Shown piece after piece: positions 53,243-61,476 of a DNA stretch of 64,000 nucleotides (position 1 is the stretch's first letter; every line of letters begins with the position of its first letter). Both the position numbers and the translations under genes were made by a program. Source of the stretch: Hyphomicrobiales bacterium (GTDB lineage: Bacteria; Pseudomonadota; Alphaproteobacteria; Rhizobiales; Rhizobiaceae); contig UBWZ01000002.1 of NCBI GenBank assembly GCA_900469345.1, forward strand, positions 62,001 to 126,000, in the 5' to 3' direction. The notes under the pieces are model-generated. The model did no database searches. It saw only the letters and a list, made by a program, of their open reading frames with translations, and was not told the origin of the DNA.

Positions 53243-54142
53243 TCAGGCGGCGGCAGCGGTCGACAGGCTGCCGAACGCATCGCGAATGCTCTCCGCAACC
53301 GCCTTGCCCGGGATCGAAAGCTGCGGCGCGGTCAAAAGCCTGATGTCGAAATTCAGGAGCTCCGGCATGCCCTCCTTGGCGCCAAGGATCTGCATGTCCT
53401 CGCCCACATAGGACAGCGGGAACGGCGCGATCGCAAGATCGGAGAGAATGGCCGCCCTCTGCGCCATCGTATGGGCGCTCGCATAGGCGATCCGGTACGG
53501 TCGCTTGTTGCGCTCAAGCTGCGTGATGGCGTCCTGACGCCAGACGCAGCCATCCTCCCAGACGGAGATCGGCAGCGGGTCGCGCAGATAGGCGGTGCCG
53601 CATTTGGCCCCGGCCCAGACCAGTTTTTCGCTGTGAATGAGTTCGCCACCGGTGGCAAACGGGCGCGTCGCGCAATTGATGAGCGCCAGATCAAGACGCT
53701 GCTCGTCCATGCGCTTGCGCAGCGCGAGGCTCATGTCGACCGTCACATCGACCATGATGCCCGGGAAGCTTTCGCCGAAATGCTTCAGGATCTTTGGCAG
53801 CAGGCGTTCGGCGATGTCATCGGGAGCACCGAGCCGGACCACGCCGGCAAGTTCCGGCATGACGAAACGGGAGACGGCTTCGTTCGACAGCGCAAGCATC
53901 CGGCGGGCGTAGGAGAGCAGCATCTCGCCGTGCTGGGTCAGCGTCACAGAGCGCGCATCGCGCAGGAACAGTGTCGTCTTCAACTGCTCTTCGAGCTTTT
54001 TGATCTGCATTGAGACCGCCGACGGCGTGCGCAATACCGCTTCGGCTGCCGTCGAAAAATTCCCTGTTTCAGCGATCGCGACAAACGTGCGCAGCACGTC
54101 GTTGTCCAGCAGGGGAAGCGGCGGACGAAATGGCGAAGGCAT
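53243..54142 (-). CDS. LysR-family transcriptional regulator
   Basis: A 299-residue LTTR. The HTH is TFVAIAETGNFSTAAEAVLR, the linker LRTPSAVSMQIKKLEEQLKT, and the effector domain contains GVVRLGAPDDIAERLLPKIL. The chosen ATG (54142) has GGAGAG six bases before it; upstream TTG and ATG codons are less well placed. It is at the end of the corrinoid island but convergent with the reactivation gene, and divergent from a DUF1127-like gene. Confidence 0.9.
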   Translation of the reverse strand: MPSPFRPPLPLLDNDVLRTFVAIAETGNFSTAAEAVLRTPSAVSMQIKKLEEQLKTTLFLRDARSVTLTQHGEMLLSYARRMLALSNEAVSRFVMPELAGVVRLGAPDDIAERLLPKILKHFGESFPGIMVDVTVDMSLALRKRMDEQRLDLALINCATRPFATGGELIHSEKLVWAGAKCGTAYLRDPLPISVWEDGCVWRQDAITQLERNKRPYRIAYASAHTMAQRAAILSDLAIAPFPLSYVGEDMQILGAKEGMPELLNFDIRLLTAPQLSIPGKAVAESIRDAFGSLSTAAAA

Positions 54143-54350
54143 GCGGCTCTCCATCAATTTTGTTGAACCTTATGACCATATCATTTCGTTTGATTGAATG
54201 TCAAACAGGCGCATACTCATCATTATCGGATCCAGTCGCCAAACAGACAACATAAATTCATAGGCGGCATTCGTCCCATCCGATTGATTGATGAATTGTC
54301 AGCGTTCACTCTCCCGGTCGCGCTGCAATGAAACACCCAAGGAGCCAGTC

Positions 54351-54560
54351 ATGACCACCACTACCTATTTGTACGGCCCCAGCCGTCCGTCGCTGAGCCA
54401 CGCCACTAGCCATTGGCTGGTCCGGGTCGGCCAGCTCGTCGTCGCCGTCGGCAATCGCTGGGAAAGACACCAGGCTGAAAAGGTCCTCGAGGCCCTTCCC
54501 GCCGACATTCGCAAGGATATCGGCTGGCCGGCAACGACAGAGGGAAGCGCCCGCAGATGA
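54351..54560 (+). CDS. DUF1127-like small protein
   Basis: A 69-residue protein with MTTTTYLYGPSRPSLSHATS at the start and the DUF1127-like end VLEALPADIRKDIGWPATTE. AAGGAG lies six bases before the ATG. DUF1127 proteins in alphaproteobacteria are small, basic and often stress- or phosphate-related; this is a longer variant. Its promoter region (54143-54350) is AT-rich and shared with the divergent LysR gene. Confidence 0.75.
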   Translation: MTTTTYLYGPSRPSLSHATSHWLVRVGQLVVAVGNRWERHQAEKVLEALPADIRKDIGWPATTEGSARR

Positions 54561-54772
54561 TTGCTTGCCTGCGACGAGACTGACGGGGCGTTGATTAGAC
54601 GCGCCGCCAGTCTCCGGTAATCGCCGCCCTCCTGCAGCGACCTTAGTATGTCGCAAATATTTTCCCCGACCGCCTACACACCCACTTTCCGCTTACGTTT
54701 TTCCGTGTCAATGTCGCTTTTGAAGTATCCCTGACCATCACGGCGGAGGATGCGATAAAAGGGAACAGAAGC

Positions 54773-55801
54773 ATGGATGTTACCGGCAGAAGCCCCGGGA
54801 AGAAGCGCTCGCTCGTCTTCTTTCTCGTACCCCATTTCACCATGCTGCCCTTTTCGGCGGCAGTTGAAACCCTCCGTATCGCCAATCGTATGCTCGGATA
54901 TACCGCCTATACTTGGCGTCTTTGTTCCGCCGATGGAGAAAAGGTCTATTCCTCCAGCGGCATCGGCATCGAAGTCAATTCATCGCTTGCCGATGAGCGT
55001 CGCAATCTGAGCGGCGAAAACCGCCCCAACATGGTGCTTGTCTGTTCCGGCATCTATGTCGAGGAATTCAACAACAAGTCCGTCAATGCCTGGCTGCGGG
55101 AAACGTACAATCGCGGCATCGCGGTCGGCAGCCTCTGCACCGGCGCCCATGTGCTGGCCCAGGCGGGCCTGCTGAACGGCAAGCGTTGCGCCATCCACTG
55201 GGAAAACCTGCCTGGCTTTGCGGAGGCGTTTCCCCAGGCGGAGGTCTATGCGGATCTCTACGAGGTAGACAGCAATCTCTACACCTGCGCCGGCGGCACT
55301 GCTTCGCTCGACATGATGCTCAACCTGATCGGCCAGGACTTTGGCGAGAACCTCGTCAACCGCGTCTGCGAGCAGCAACTGACGGATCGGGTGCGCAACC
55401 CCCACGATCGCCAGCGGCTGCCCCTCAGGGCACGTCTCGGAGTCCAGAACAGCAAGGTCCTGTCCATCATCGAATTGATGGAAAACAATCTGTCGGAGCC
55501 GCTTTCGCTGGTCGAGATTGCCGATGATGTGGGCCTGTCGCGGCGCCAGATCGAACGCCTGTTCCGTCAGGAAATGGGTCGCTCGCCGGCGCGCTACTAT
55601 CTGGAAATCAGGCTTGACCGGGCAAGGCATCTGCTCGTGCAGTCCTCCATGCCGGTGGTCGAGGTAGCCGTTGCGTGCGGCTTCGTCTCCGCCTCGCATT
55701 TTTCGAAATGCTACCGTGAGGTCTACAACCGCTCCCCGCAGCAGGAGCGTGCGGAGCGCAAGCTTACCATGAACACGGTCCGGACGGGTGTCGTCGTCTA
55801 G
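54773..55801 (+). CDS. GlxA/GbdR-like AraC-family regulator
   Basis: A 342-residue regulator with an N-terminal DJ-1/PfpI-like domain (SLVFFLVPHFTMLPFSAAVE; GSLCTGAHVLAQAGLLNGKR) and a C-terminal AraC HTH (LVEIADDVGLSRRQIERLFR; CGFVSASHFSKCYREVYNRS). This architecture and sequence resemble GbdR, which responds to glycine betaine and dimethylglycine in Pseudomonas. Its position next to a betaine importer and methyl-transfer genes supports such a role. Divergent distance to neighbours suggests its own promoter. Confidence 0.9.
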   Translation: MDVTGRSPGKKRSLVFFLVPHFTMLPFSAAVETLRIANRMLGYTAYTWRLCSADGEKVYSSSGIGIEVNSSLADERRNLSGENRPNMVLVCSGIYVEEFNNKSVNAWLRETYNRGIAVGSLCTGAHVLAQAGLLNGKRCAIHWENLPGFAEAFPQAEVYADLYEVDSNLYTCAGGTASLDMMLNLIGQDFGENLVNRVCEQQLTDRVRNPHDRQRLPLRARLGVQNSKVLSIIELMENNLSEPLSLVEIADDVGLSRRQIERLFRQEMGRSPARYYLEIRLDRARHLLVQSSMPVVEVAVACGFVSASHFSKCYREVYNRSPQQERAERKLTMNTVRTGVVV

Positions 55802-55819
55802 CGACTCCATCAAGATGAC

Positions 55820-55867
55820 GAAAACGGCCTGATCGATCGTCACGCAGACGTCGATCAGGCCGTTTTC
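55820..55867. terminator. Bidirectional terminator between regulator and response regulator
   Basis: A perfect 17-bp stem (55820-55836 and 55851-55867) around a 14-base loop; each side begins or ends with GAAAACGGCC or GGCCGTTTTC, giving T4 on both strands. It separates the convergent GbdR-like and response-regulator genes. Confidence 0.9.
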
Positions 55868-55882
55868 TCGTCGGTGTCGTGA

Positions 55883-56731
55883 TCAGGCGACGTTCTTGAC
55901 CGCGGCTTCCTTGCGCGCCGAATGCATCGAGCGGATCTGGATGAGCGTGTCGAGGTTCTGGTTGACGCGGCAGTAGAATTCCTCGTCGATAAACGGCCGC
56001 AGCATGAAGTCGTTACCGCCGGCCTTCAGGAACCGCGCTGAGAGCAGGCGGTTCGACGAGGATGACACCCCTATGATGCGAAGCTCGTGCGAACCACGCA
56101 CCGAGCGGATCCGCCGGGTCAGTTCGAAACCGTCGATGTCCGGCATGTTGTAGTCGGTGACGACGAGCCCGATATCCGCGTTCTTCTTGAGGATCTCCAG
56201 AGCCTTGGCGCCATTTTCGGCCGTGCTGACGCGGAAATTGTAGCGCTTCAGGCGGCTGGTCAGCAGCGCCCGTGCCGTCGGGCTGTCATCGACGATGAGG
56301 ACATGGTGGCGATGGTTGGTCAGGAAGCGGCAGACAGATTCCGCCAGCATTTCGACCGCAAAGACGTTGTCCTTGAGAATGTAGTCGACGATGTCCTTGG
56401 ACAGGAGCTTGTCGCGCATTTCCTGCTGGAAAGTACCCGTGAAGACAATGGTCGGGATCGACAGGTCGATCAGGTACTCCAGAGCCTCGCCGTTTTCCGC
56501 CCCCGGAAGGTTGATGTTCGAAATTGCCAGCGTCACCGGCTCCGGTGATCGGTCGTAGGCGAGCTGCAGTTCTTCAAAGTCACGGCACACCTCGACCTCA
56601 ATGCCGAAAAGCTCCTTCAGGCGCGTCCCGATCATGGAGGTGAAAACGTTCGAGTCCTCCGCCAGCAGGATGCGTGAAGATGCCAGAGACTGGCCGGAAT
56701 ACTGCATCCCGGAAATGCCGAGGAATGTCAT
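55883..56731 (-). CDS. Response regulator with two receiver domains
   Basis: A 282-residue protein with two CheY-like domains and no output domain. Receiver 1 (about 20-137) has Glu25-Asp26 but Asn72 (SNINLPG) where the phosphoacceptor Asp should be. Receiver 2 (about 142-265) is intact: Asp148-Asp149, Asp193 in TDYNMPDIDG. Probably a signalling adaptor or phosphate sink. AAAGGGT precedes the ATG. No histidine kinase is adjacent. Confidence 0.88.
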   Translation of the reverse strand: MTFLGISGMQYSGQSLASSRILLAEDSNVFTSMIGTRLKELFGIEVEVCRDFEELQLAYDRSPEPVTLAISNINLPGAENGEALEYLIDLSIPTIVFTGTFQQEMRDKLLSKDIVDYILKDNVFAVEMLAESVCRFLTNHRHHVLIVDDSPTARALLTSRLKRYNFRVSTAENGAKALEILKKNADIGLVVTDYNMPDIDGFELTRRIRSVRGSHELRIIGVSSSSNRLLSARFLKAGGNDFMLRPFIDEEFYCRVNQNLDTLIQIRSMHSARKEAAVKNVA

Positions 56732-57104
56732 GGTGACCCTTTTGAAGTTACTGCCCCTTATCTCGACATCTGTAGCAACAATCTTTTTCGGAACAGTTAA
56801 TTAGCGGAAGAACAAGCATAGAAAACCGAGCCCGAGCGGATCGACTGTCCGCTTAAGCGCTTCAGGGTTAAATTTAACCAGTTCTGTTGGCTCACGCGGG
56901 AACAGATGCAAGGAGAGCGCCGCGTATCGTAGCTTGAGCATACCGGCACGCGCTCGACGTGGCAGACGACCAACGTGAGCCACCCGAAGGTCCGGGTGCT
57001 TTTCCAGCAGAACGATTCCATTTTGCCCTGAAACGCTCTGGTCACAGCGTCTTCCTTGTAACCCGCAGCGAACGGCGCCCGGTATAGCGTGCCGTTTCCT
57101 GTGT
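56732..57104. other. Intergenic region, no gene recognised
   Basis: 373 bases between the MscS gene and the response regulator, both on the minus strand. I looked for a small gene; the open frames are Cys/Ser-rich and lack ribosome sites. It should contain the response-regulator promoter. Confidence 0.5.
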
Positions 57105-59738
57105 TCAGGCACCGCCGCGCGGATCGGGATCCTCCGGCAGAATGGGCTTGCCGCGGTGAAAGACGATCTCCTGCTGCGGAAAGGGTATCTCTATACCCTC
57201 CTCCCGGAACCGCCGAAGGATCGAGATCCGCAGCGCGTTCCGGATCCTCAGCCCCTCACCCATGTCCGGGAGGTGGAAGCGCAGCTCGAAATTGAGCGAC
57301 GAAGGACCGAAGCTCAAAAACTCCACATGCGGTTCGGGATTGCGCAAGACTTCGGGCACCTGGTCCACGAGTTCGAGCAGGATCTGCATGACGCGCTCGG
57401 GATCGGCGCCGTAGCTGACCGAGACCGGCACTTCGGAGCGGCCGATCTTGTTGCGATGGGTCCAGTTGCCCACCGGGGAATTGATCAGATCGGAATTCGG
57501 CACGATGATCGACTGCTTGCGGAACGTCTCGATTTCCGTGGCGCGCACCGAGATCCGCTTGACAATTCCTTCCGTGGCCCCGGTGACCACATGGTCTCCC
57601 ACCTTGAACGGGCGCTCCACGAGAAGGATGAGGCCGGACACGAAATTGGACACGATGTTCTGCAGGCCAAAACCGATACCGACGGACAGCGCCGAGGCCA
57701 CCAAGGCGAAACTCGAGAGGTTGATGCCAGCCGCCGACACACCGACCAGCACGGCAAGGCCTACCCCCAGATATCCGATCCCCGTGCGCACGGAGTTGCG
57801 GACGCCGAGATCGACCTGGCTGCGCGCCATGACGTTGCCGTCCACCCACTTCTGCACCCAGTGGGTGATCAGATAGCCGAGACCGAACAGCAGCACGCCG
57901 GCCATGATGCCGACAAGCGAGATCGAAACATTGCCGATCTTGATTTCGGTGAAGAACCGGAAAAACCAGCTTTCGATGTCGGCGATCTGGAAACCCCAGG
58001 TGATCAGGATCATCGGTATCCCGAACAGGAGCGCGAAGGCATAGATGCCGAGCCCCGCGACGAGACCGGTCTGGTCGAGCGCCACCTCGTTGAACTTGCG
58101 GCTCTGGGCAAGCCGTCGGCCGACGATCGTATTCTTGAAGGCGCCCTGCTTAGAAATCGACTTGCCCGACAGGAAGCCCACATAGATCAGCACAAAGACA
58201 GCGCCGGTAAGAATGATCTGCGTGGCGGCGAAGGCGGCAAGCCCGACATAGCCCGTCAGGACCGCGAGGATGAGAAGCGCGCCGAGCACCCGAAGCGGGA
58301 TGGCCACGACCCTGGGCCAGGCATGGCCCTTTGCATTGGCATCCTCGCCCTCCCCCAGGCTCGGACGGATGAACGAGACGGCGAGCAGAAGGCTGCCGAC
58401 GATCACCGACGAGATCAGGCTCTTGACGATGGTGAGGACCAGCGGCGAATTCAGCGCCTCGCTGACCGCCGCGAGCACGTAGCTCAGGCCGTTGACGATC
58501 GCCATCGCCAGCACCGTCGCCGTCAGCAGCGTGGCACCCCGGTTGTTGATGCGCACCAGCCGCCATTGCGGCGCATTCGGTGCGAAGACGCCGTAGGTCA
58601 GCTTCCAGACGAAATTCACGAACCAGATGAAGCCGAACACCGTCGAGATGATCGGCGCCACGTCAGGCCGCAGGATGTTGAAGCCGTCGAAGAACAGGTA
58701 GGTGGCCGACAGGAATGCCGCGAGCGCCACCGTCTGGATGATCGTCGACCAGAACACCACCGACAGCCGTTTGAGATAGGAGGGCTCACCATCGCCGTTG
58801 CGGCGGAGAAAGCGTCCGAACAGACGGTAGCCGCCCCAGAGCAGCAGCATGGCGGCACCGAGCGACAGGGCAATCGCGCTCAGGAGCTGGAACTGCTTGA
58901 ACCTGATGACGAAACTGATCCAGCTGCCGAGCGTGTCCTTGAAGCGATGCAGTTCATCGACGAAAGCGGTCCCTGCTTCGGTAAACAGCGCGCCCGACAT
59001 TTCCGTATGACGGAACAGCGTCTGCGCAAACAGCATGCGGCGCACGGTGGTGATGCTGTTGGCCAGCTGCGTTGCGCTATTGGTCAGATTGCCCGCATCG
59101 TCCGAAATGAGATTGAGCTGCGAGCGCTCGTTCATCAGCCGGTTGCGCTCTTCGGTGACCGCCGGCGCCTCCGGCGGCTGGCCCGGCGCAGGAGGCTCGC
59201 CCAACGTCCCAAGCCGTGCCTGGATCTGGTCGACACGGCCTTTCATGGTGTCGGATACCGTCTGCATCTCGCCGACGATTTCTTCCGCCTTGACTCTCAG
59301 GTCCGCCAGGCGGGCGTCATCCGTAGCGTCGCTTTGCATGCGATCGCGAAATGCCGTCAGCTGCTTTCGGATCTGCTCGATCTTGCCCTTCATGTCGGTG
59401 TTGATGGAATCAGCGGTGACGTCGGTGGCCTGGACAGCCTGCGGCTTGGCCGGCTGCGCCTGGGCAGGCTGTTGAGCTGGAGCCGGGTTCGCTGGGGCCT
59501 GGGGCGCCGGGGCCTGGGATGCTGGGGCTTGGGGTGCCGGCACGACAGGCTGCGTCTGCGCCTGGGGCGCAGCGGTCTGCGGTGCGGATTGTGCGGCAGG
59601 AGCCGGCTGTTGCGCGCCTGCGGGCTCAAGCCCCAGACTTGCCAGCGCCAGGATCACGGCGACAATACGATGAAATGCTCGACCGCTGACGGAAGAGGAC
59701 AGGCCAGAGAGGGAAGCCGCAGCCAATTGGTTTCTCAC
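57105..59738 (-). CDS. Large MscS-family mechanosensitive channel (DUF3772)
   Basis: An 877-residue inner-membrane channel. A signal-like N-terminus is followed by a long Pro/Ala/Gln-rich segment (about 40-105), a coiled-coil DUF3772-like periplasmic region (DSINTDMKGKIEQIRKQLTA), about ten membrane segments, and the C-terminal MscS core (GIGFGLQNIVSNFVSGLILL; VGDHVVTGATEGIVKRISVR; NSDLINSPVGNWTHRN). It releases solutes on hypo-osmotic shock, a fitting neighbour for betaine uptake. GTG start at 59738 with AAGAG nearby; the extreme N-terminus is uncertain. Confidence 0.9.
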   Translation of the reverse strand: MRNQLAAASLSGLSSSVSGRAFHRIVAVILALASLGLEPAGAQQPAPAAQSAPQTAAPQAQTQPVVPAPQAPASQAPAPQAPANPAPAQQPAQAQPAKPQAVQATDVTADSINTDMKGKIEQIRKQLTAFRDRMQSDATDDARLADLRVKAEEIVGEMQTVSDTMKGRVDQIQARLGTLGEPPAPGQPPEAPAVTEERNRLMNERSQLNLISDDAGNLTNSATQLANSITTVRRMLFAQTLFRHTEMSGALFTEAGTAFVDELHRFKDTLGSWISFVIRFKQFQLLSAIALSLGAAMLLLWGGYRLFGRFLRRNGDGEPSYLKRLSVVFWSTIIQTVALAAFLSATYLFFDGFNILRPDVAPIISTVFGFIWFVNFVWKLTYGVFAPNAPQWRLVRINNRGATLLTATVLAMAIVNGLSYVLAAVSEALNSPLVLTIVKSLISSVIVGSLLLAVSFIRPSLGEGEDANAKGHAWPRVVAIPLRVLGALLILAVLTGYVGLAAFAATQIILTGAVFVLIYVGFLSGKSISKQGAFKNTIVGRRLAQSRKFNEVALDQTGLVAGLGIYAFALLFGIPMILITWGFQIADIESWFFRFFTEIKIGNVSISLVGIMAGVLLFGLGYLITHWVQKWVDGNVMARSQVDLGVRNSVRTGIGYLGVGLAVLVGVSAAGINLSSFALVASALSVGIGFGLQNIVSNFVSGLILLVERPFKVGDHVVTGATEGIVKRISVRATEIETFRKQSIIVPNSDLINSPVGNWTHRNKIGRSEVPVSVSYGADPERVMQILLELVDQVPEVLRNPEPHVEFLSFGPSSLNFELRFHLPDMGEGLRIRNALRISILRRFREEGIEIPFPQQEIVFHRGKPILPEDPDPRGGA

Positions 59739-59885
59739 TTGCTCTTGGGTTCAGATTCGCCGCGAAAATAGAGACAGTTCAAGGCGAAGAAAAGGAAGAG
59801 TCGAAACGTCATCAAATGATCGGGAACCCGGGAACATTTTCATGCGTTACCCGCCGCACAACCAACATAAGGGTAAGGTAAGGTT

Positions 59886-60137
59886 ATGGAACAAGCAGGT
59901 ATCGGCTGGATCGCAGCAATCATCATCGGCGGCATTGCCGGTTGGCTCGCTGAGCAGTTCATGAAGAGCAACATGGGCATGCTCATGAACATTATCCTGG
60001 GCATCGTCGGCGCGATCGTCGCCAACGCGATCCTCGGCGTGTTCGGCGTCGTTCTCGGCGGCTGGATCGGCTATCTGATCGCCGGCTTCGTGGGTGCGTG
60101 CATCCTCATCGCCGTCGGTCGCATGATCCGACGCTAA
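59886..60137 (+). CDS. GlsB/YeaQ/YmgE family membrane protein
   Basis: An 83-residue protein with three glycine-rich membrane segments, GWIAAIIIGGIAGWLAEQF, LMNIILGIVGAIVANAILGV and GWIGYLIAGFVGACILIAVG, the so-called transglycosylase-associated family. Induced by general stress in other bacteria; molecular role unknown. AAGGTAAGG upstream of the ATG. Confidence 0.92.
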   Translation: MEQAGIGWIAAIIIGGIAGWLAEQFMKSNMGMLMNIILGIVGAIVANAILGVFGVVLGGWIGYLIAGFVGACILIAVGRMIRR

Positions 60138-60143
60138 TTTTCG

Positions 60144-60182
60144 GCGACCGGCGCTAGCTCACCCAGGGCAGGCGCCGGTCGC
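60144..60182 (+). terminator. Hairpin after the GlsB-like gene
   Basis: An 11-bp perfect stem GCGACCGGCGC / GCGCCGGTCGC with a 17-base loop, seven bases after the stop codon and followed by ATTTTAC. Likely terminator. Confidence 0.65.
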
Positions 60183-60234
60183 GACCATTTTACAAACCAT
60201 CAGCCAATTTCGGACGTCGTGTCCCGGCCCGCGC

Positions 60235-60726
60235 TTATCTGAGCGCCAGCTCGTCGTAATCGCGACCCTGAAGCGTGCAAAGCGCGCGAACGACCATCTC
60301 ATGATCATCCCGCTGTGGCAGTCCCGACACGGTGACTGCGCCGATGCAGCCCACGCCGGTAACGGCAAGCGGGAAGCTGCCTCCATGCGCGGCATAATCC
60401 TTCGACGACAATCCGAATTTTTCTTCGAGGGTTGATTGCTGCAGCGCCAGTTTACGACCGATCGCATAGCTCGATTGAAAGAAGCGCAGCACCAGCCCCC
60501 TCTTTCGCTGCACCCAGCCCGCATTGTCTGCCGAGGACCCGGGCATGGCCGCATAAAAGGCCGGCATCGAATGCAGCTGTACGTCGATGGCGACACCGAG
60601 TGAATCGCGGTGCGCCATCTCGCGCAGCAACGCACCCAGCTGCCAGGCCGTACCGAGATCGAAGCGCTCGAAAGCAAGCGCCTTCTCCTGATCGGCAATC
60701 CGCGCGAGATCGGCTTCCAGCGTCAC
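60235..60726 (-). CDS. UPF0303/HbpS-like (haem-degrading domain) protein
   Basis: A 163-residue soluble protein of the GlcG/HbpS fold, UPF0303 branch: QKRGLVLRFFQSSYAIGRKL, AAHGGSFPLAVTGVGCIGAV and SGLPQRDDHEMVVRALCTLQ. The family name comes from a haem-binding relative; function here is unknown. A 62-base gap separates it from the FMN reductase gene on the same strand. Confidence 0.88.
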   Translation of the reverse strand: MTLEADLARIADQEKALAFERFDLGTAWQLGALLREMAHRDSLGVAIDVQLHSMPAFYAAMPGSSADNAGWVQRKRGLVLRFFQSSYAIGRKLALQQSTLEEKFGLSSKDYAAHGGSFPLAVTGVGCIGAVTVSGLPQRDDHEMVVRALCTLQGRDYDELALR

Positions 60727-60788
60727 ATTTCACCCCTTGAAGTTGGAAACAACGGCCCCACATCATGTCCGACGAGCTATCACGTCGA

Positions 60789-61343
60789 CTATTCGGCAGC
60801 GGCCAGCTTCTGGGCCGGGAAGAAGGCAGCGATTTCGTCGATCGCGAAGCCGATCCGCTGCTTCAAGGCATCCGAGTTCACCTTGTAGTCGACGAAGTCG
60901 CGGTCGGAGGCGTAGATCGCCGTCGGCAGCGTGTGGGCCATGAAGAACCCGAACAGCGGGCGCAGCTGGTGCTCGACCATCAGCGCGTGACGATCGCCGC
61001 CACCGGTCGCGGAAATCAGGATAGGCTTTGCCCGCAGCTGTTCTGGATCGATCAGATCGATGAAATGCTTGAACATTCCCGGATAGCTGCCTTTGTATGT
61101 CGGGGAGCCGATGACGAGCACGTCGGCGTCGACCACCTCCTTGAGCACGGCCAAAGCCGCCGCGTCGAGATCGCCTTGCCGCTGCGCCTGCCCCAGCGTA
61201 GGCCCGACATCGGTCAGATCATGGACGCGCTTTTCGAAACCGTAACGCTCGCTGGCGATGGTAGCGATGTGATCGACCAAGGCGAATGTTTTTGACGGAC
61301 GGTTGTAGCTGCCCGCAAATCCCACCAGTTTCAAACGCGACAT
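60789..61343 (-). CDS. NADPH-dependent FMN reductase
   Basis: A 184-residue flavodoxin-fold reductase. FMN-binding strings KLVGFAGSYNRPSKTFALVD and ADVLVIGSPTYKGSYPGMFK are typical of the MsuE/SsuE group, which supply FMNH2 to two-component monooxygenases. No monooxygenase partner is next to it. AAGGG is six bases from the chosen ATG. A poor-quality gap of about 130 bases separates it from the next gene upstream. Confidence 0.87.
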   Translation of the reverse strand: MSRLKLVGFAGSYNRPSKTFALVDHIATIASERYGFEKRVHDLTDVGPTLGQAQRQGDLDAAALAVLKEVVDADVLVIGSPTYKGSYPGMFKHFIDLIDPEQLRAKPILISATGGGDRHALMVEHQLRPLFGFFMAHTLPTAIYASDRDFVDYKVNSDALKQRIGFAIDEIAAFFPAQKLAAAE

Positions 61344-61476
61344 CATTGACCCTTCCAGCCGTTCCGGCGTGATTATAATCCGAATTCAGGAGTTTAGTCC
61401 AACACCGCGATCAGGAAAGGAAGGACGCTTCGCCGTCCGCGCCGCAACGGGAATACGGTTCCAAGATCGCACCGGA

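Noticed and set aside
56797-57112. Two short minus-strand frames between MscS and the response regulator
   Set aside because: Cys/Ser-rich translations, no ribosome site, no recognisable family.
57156-59771. Open frame of 871 codons opposite the MscS gene
   Set aside because: Low-complexity Arg/Asp/His composition; the MscS frame carries the family motifs.
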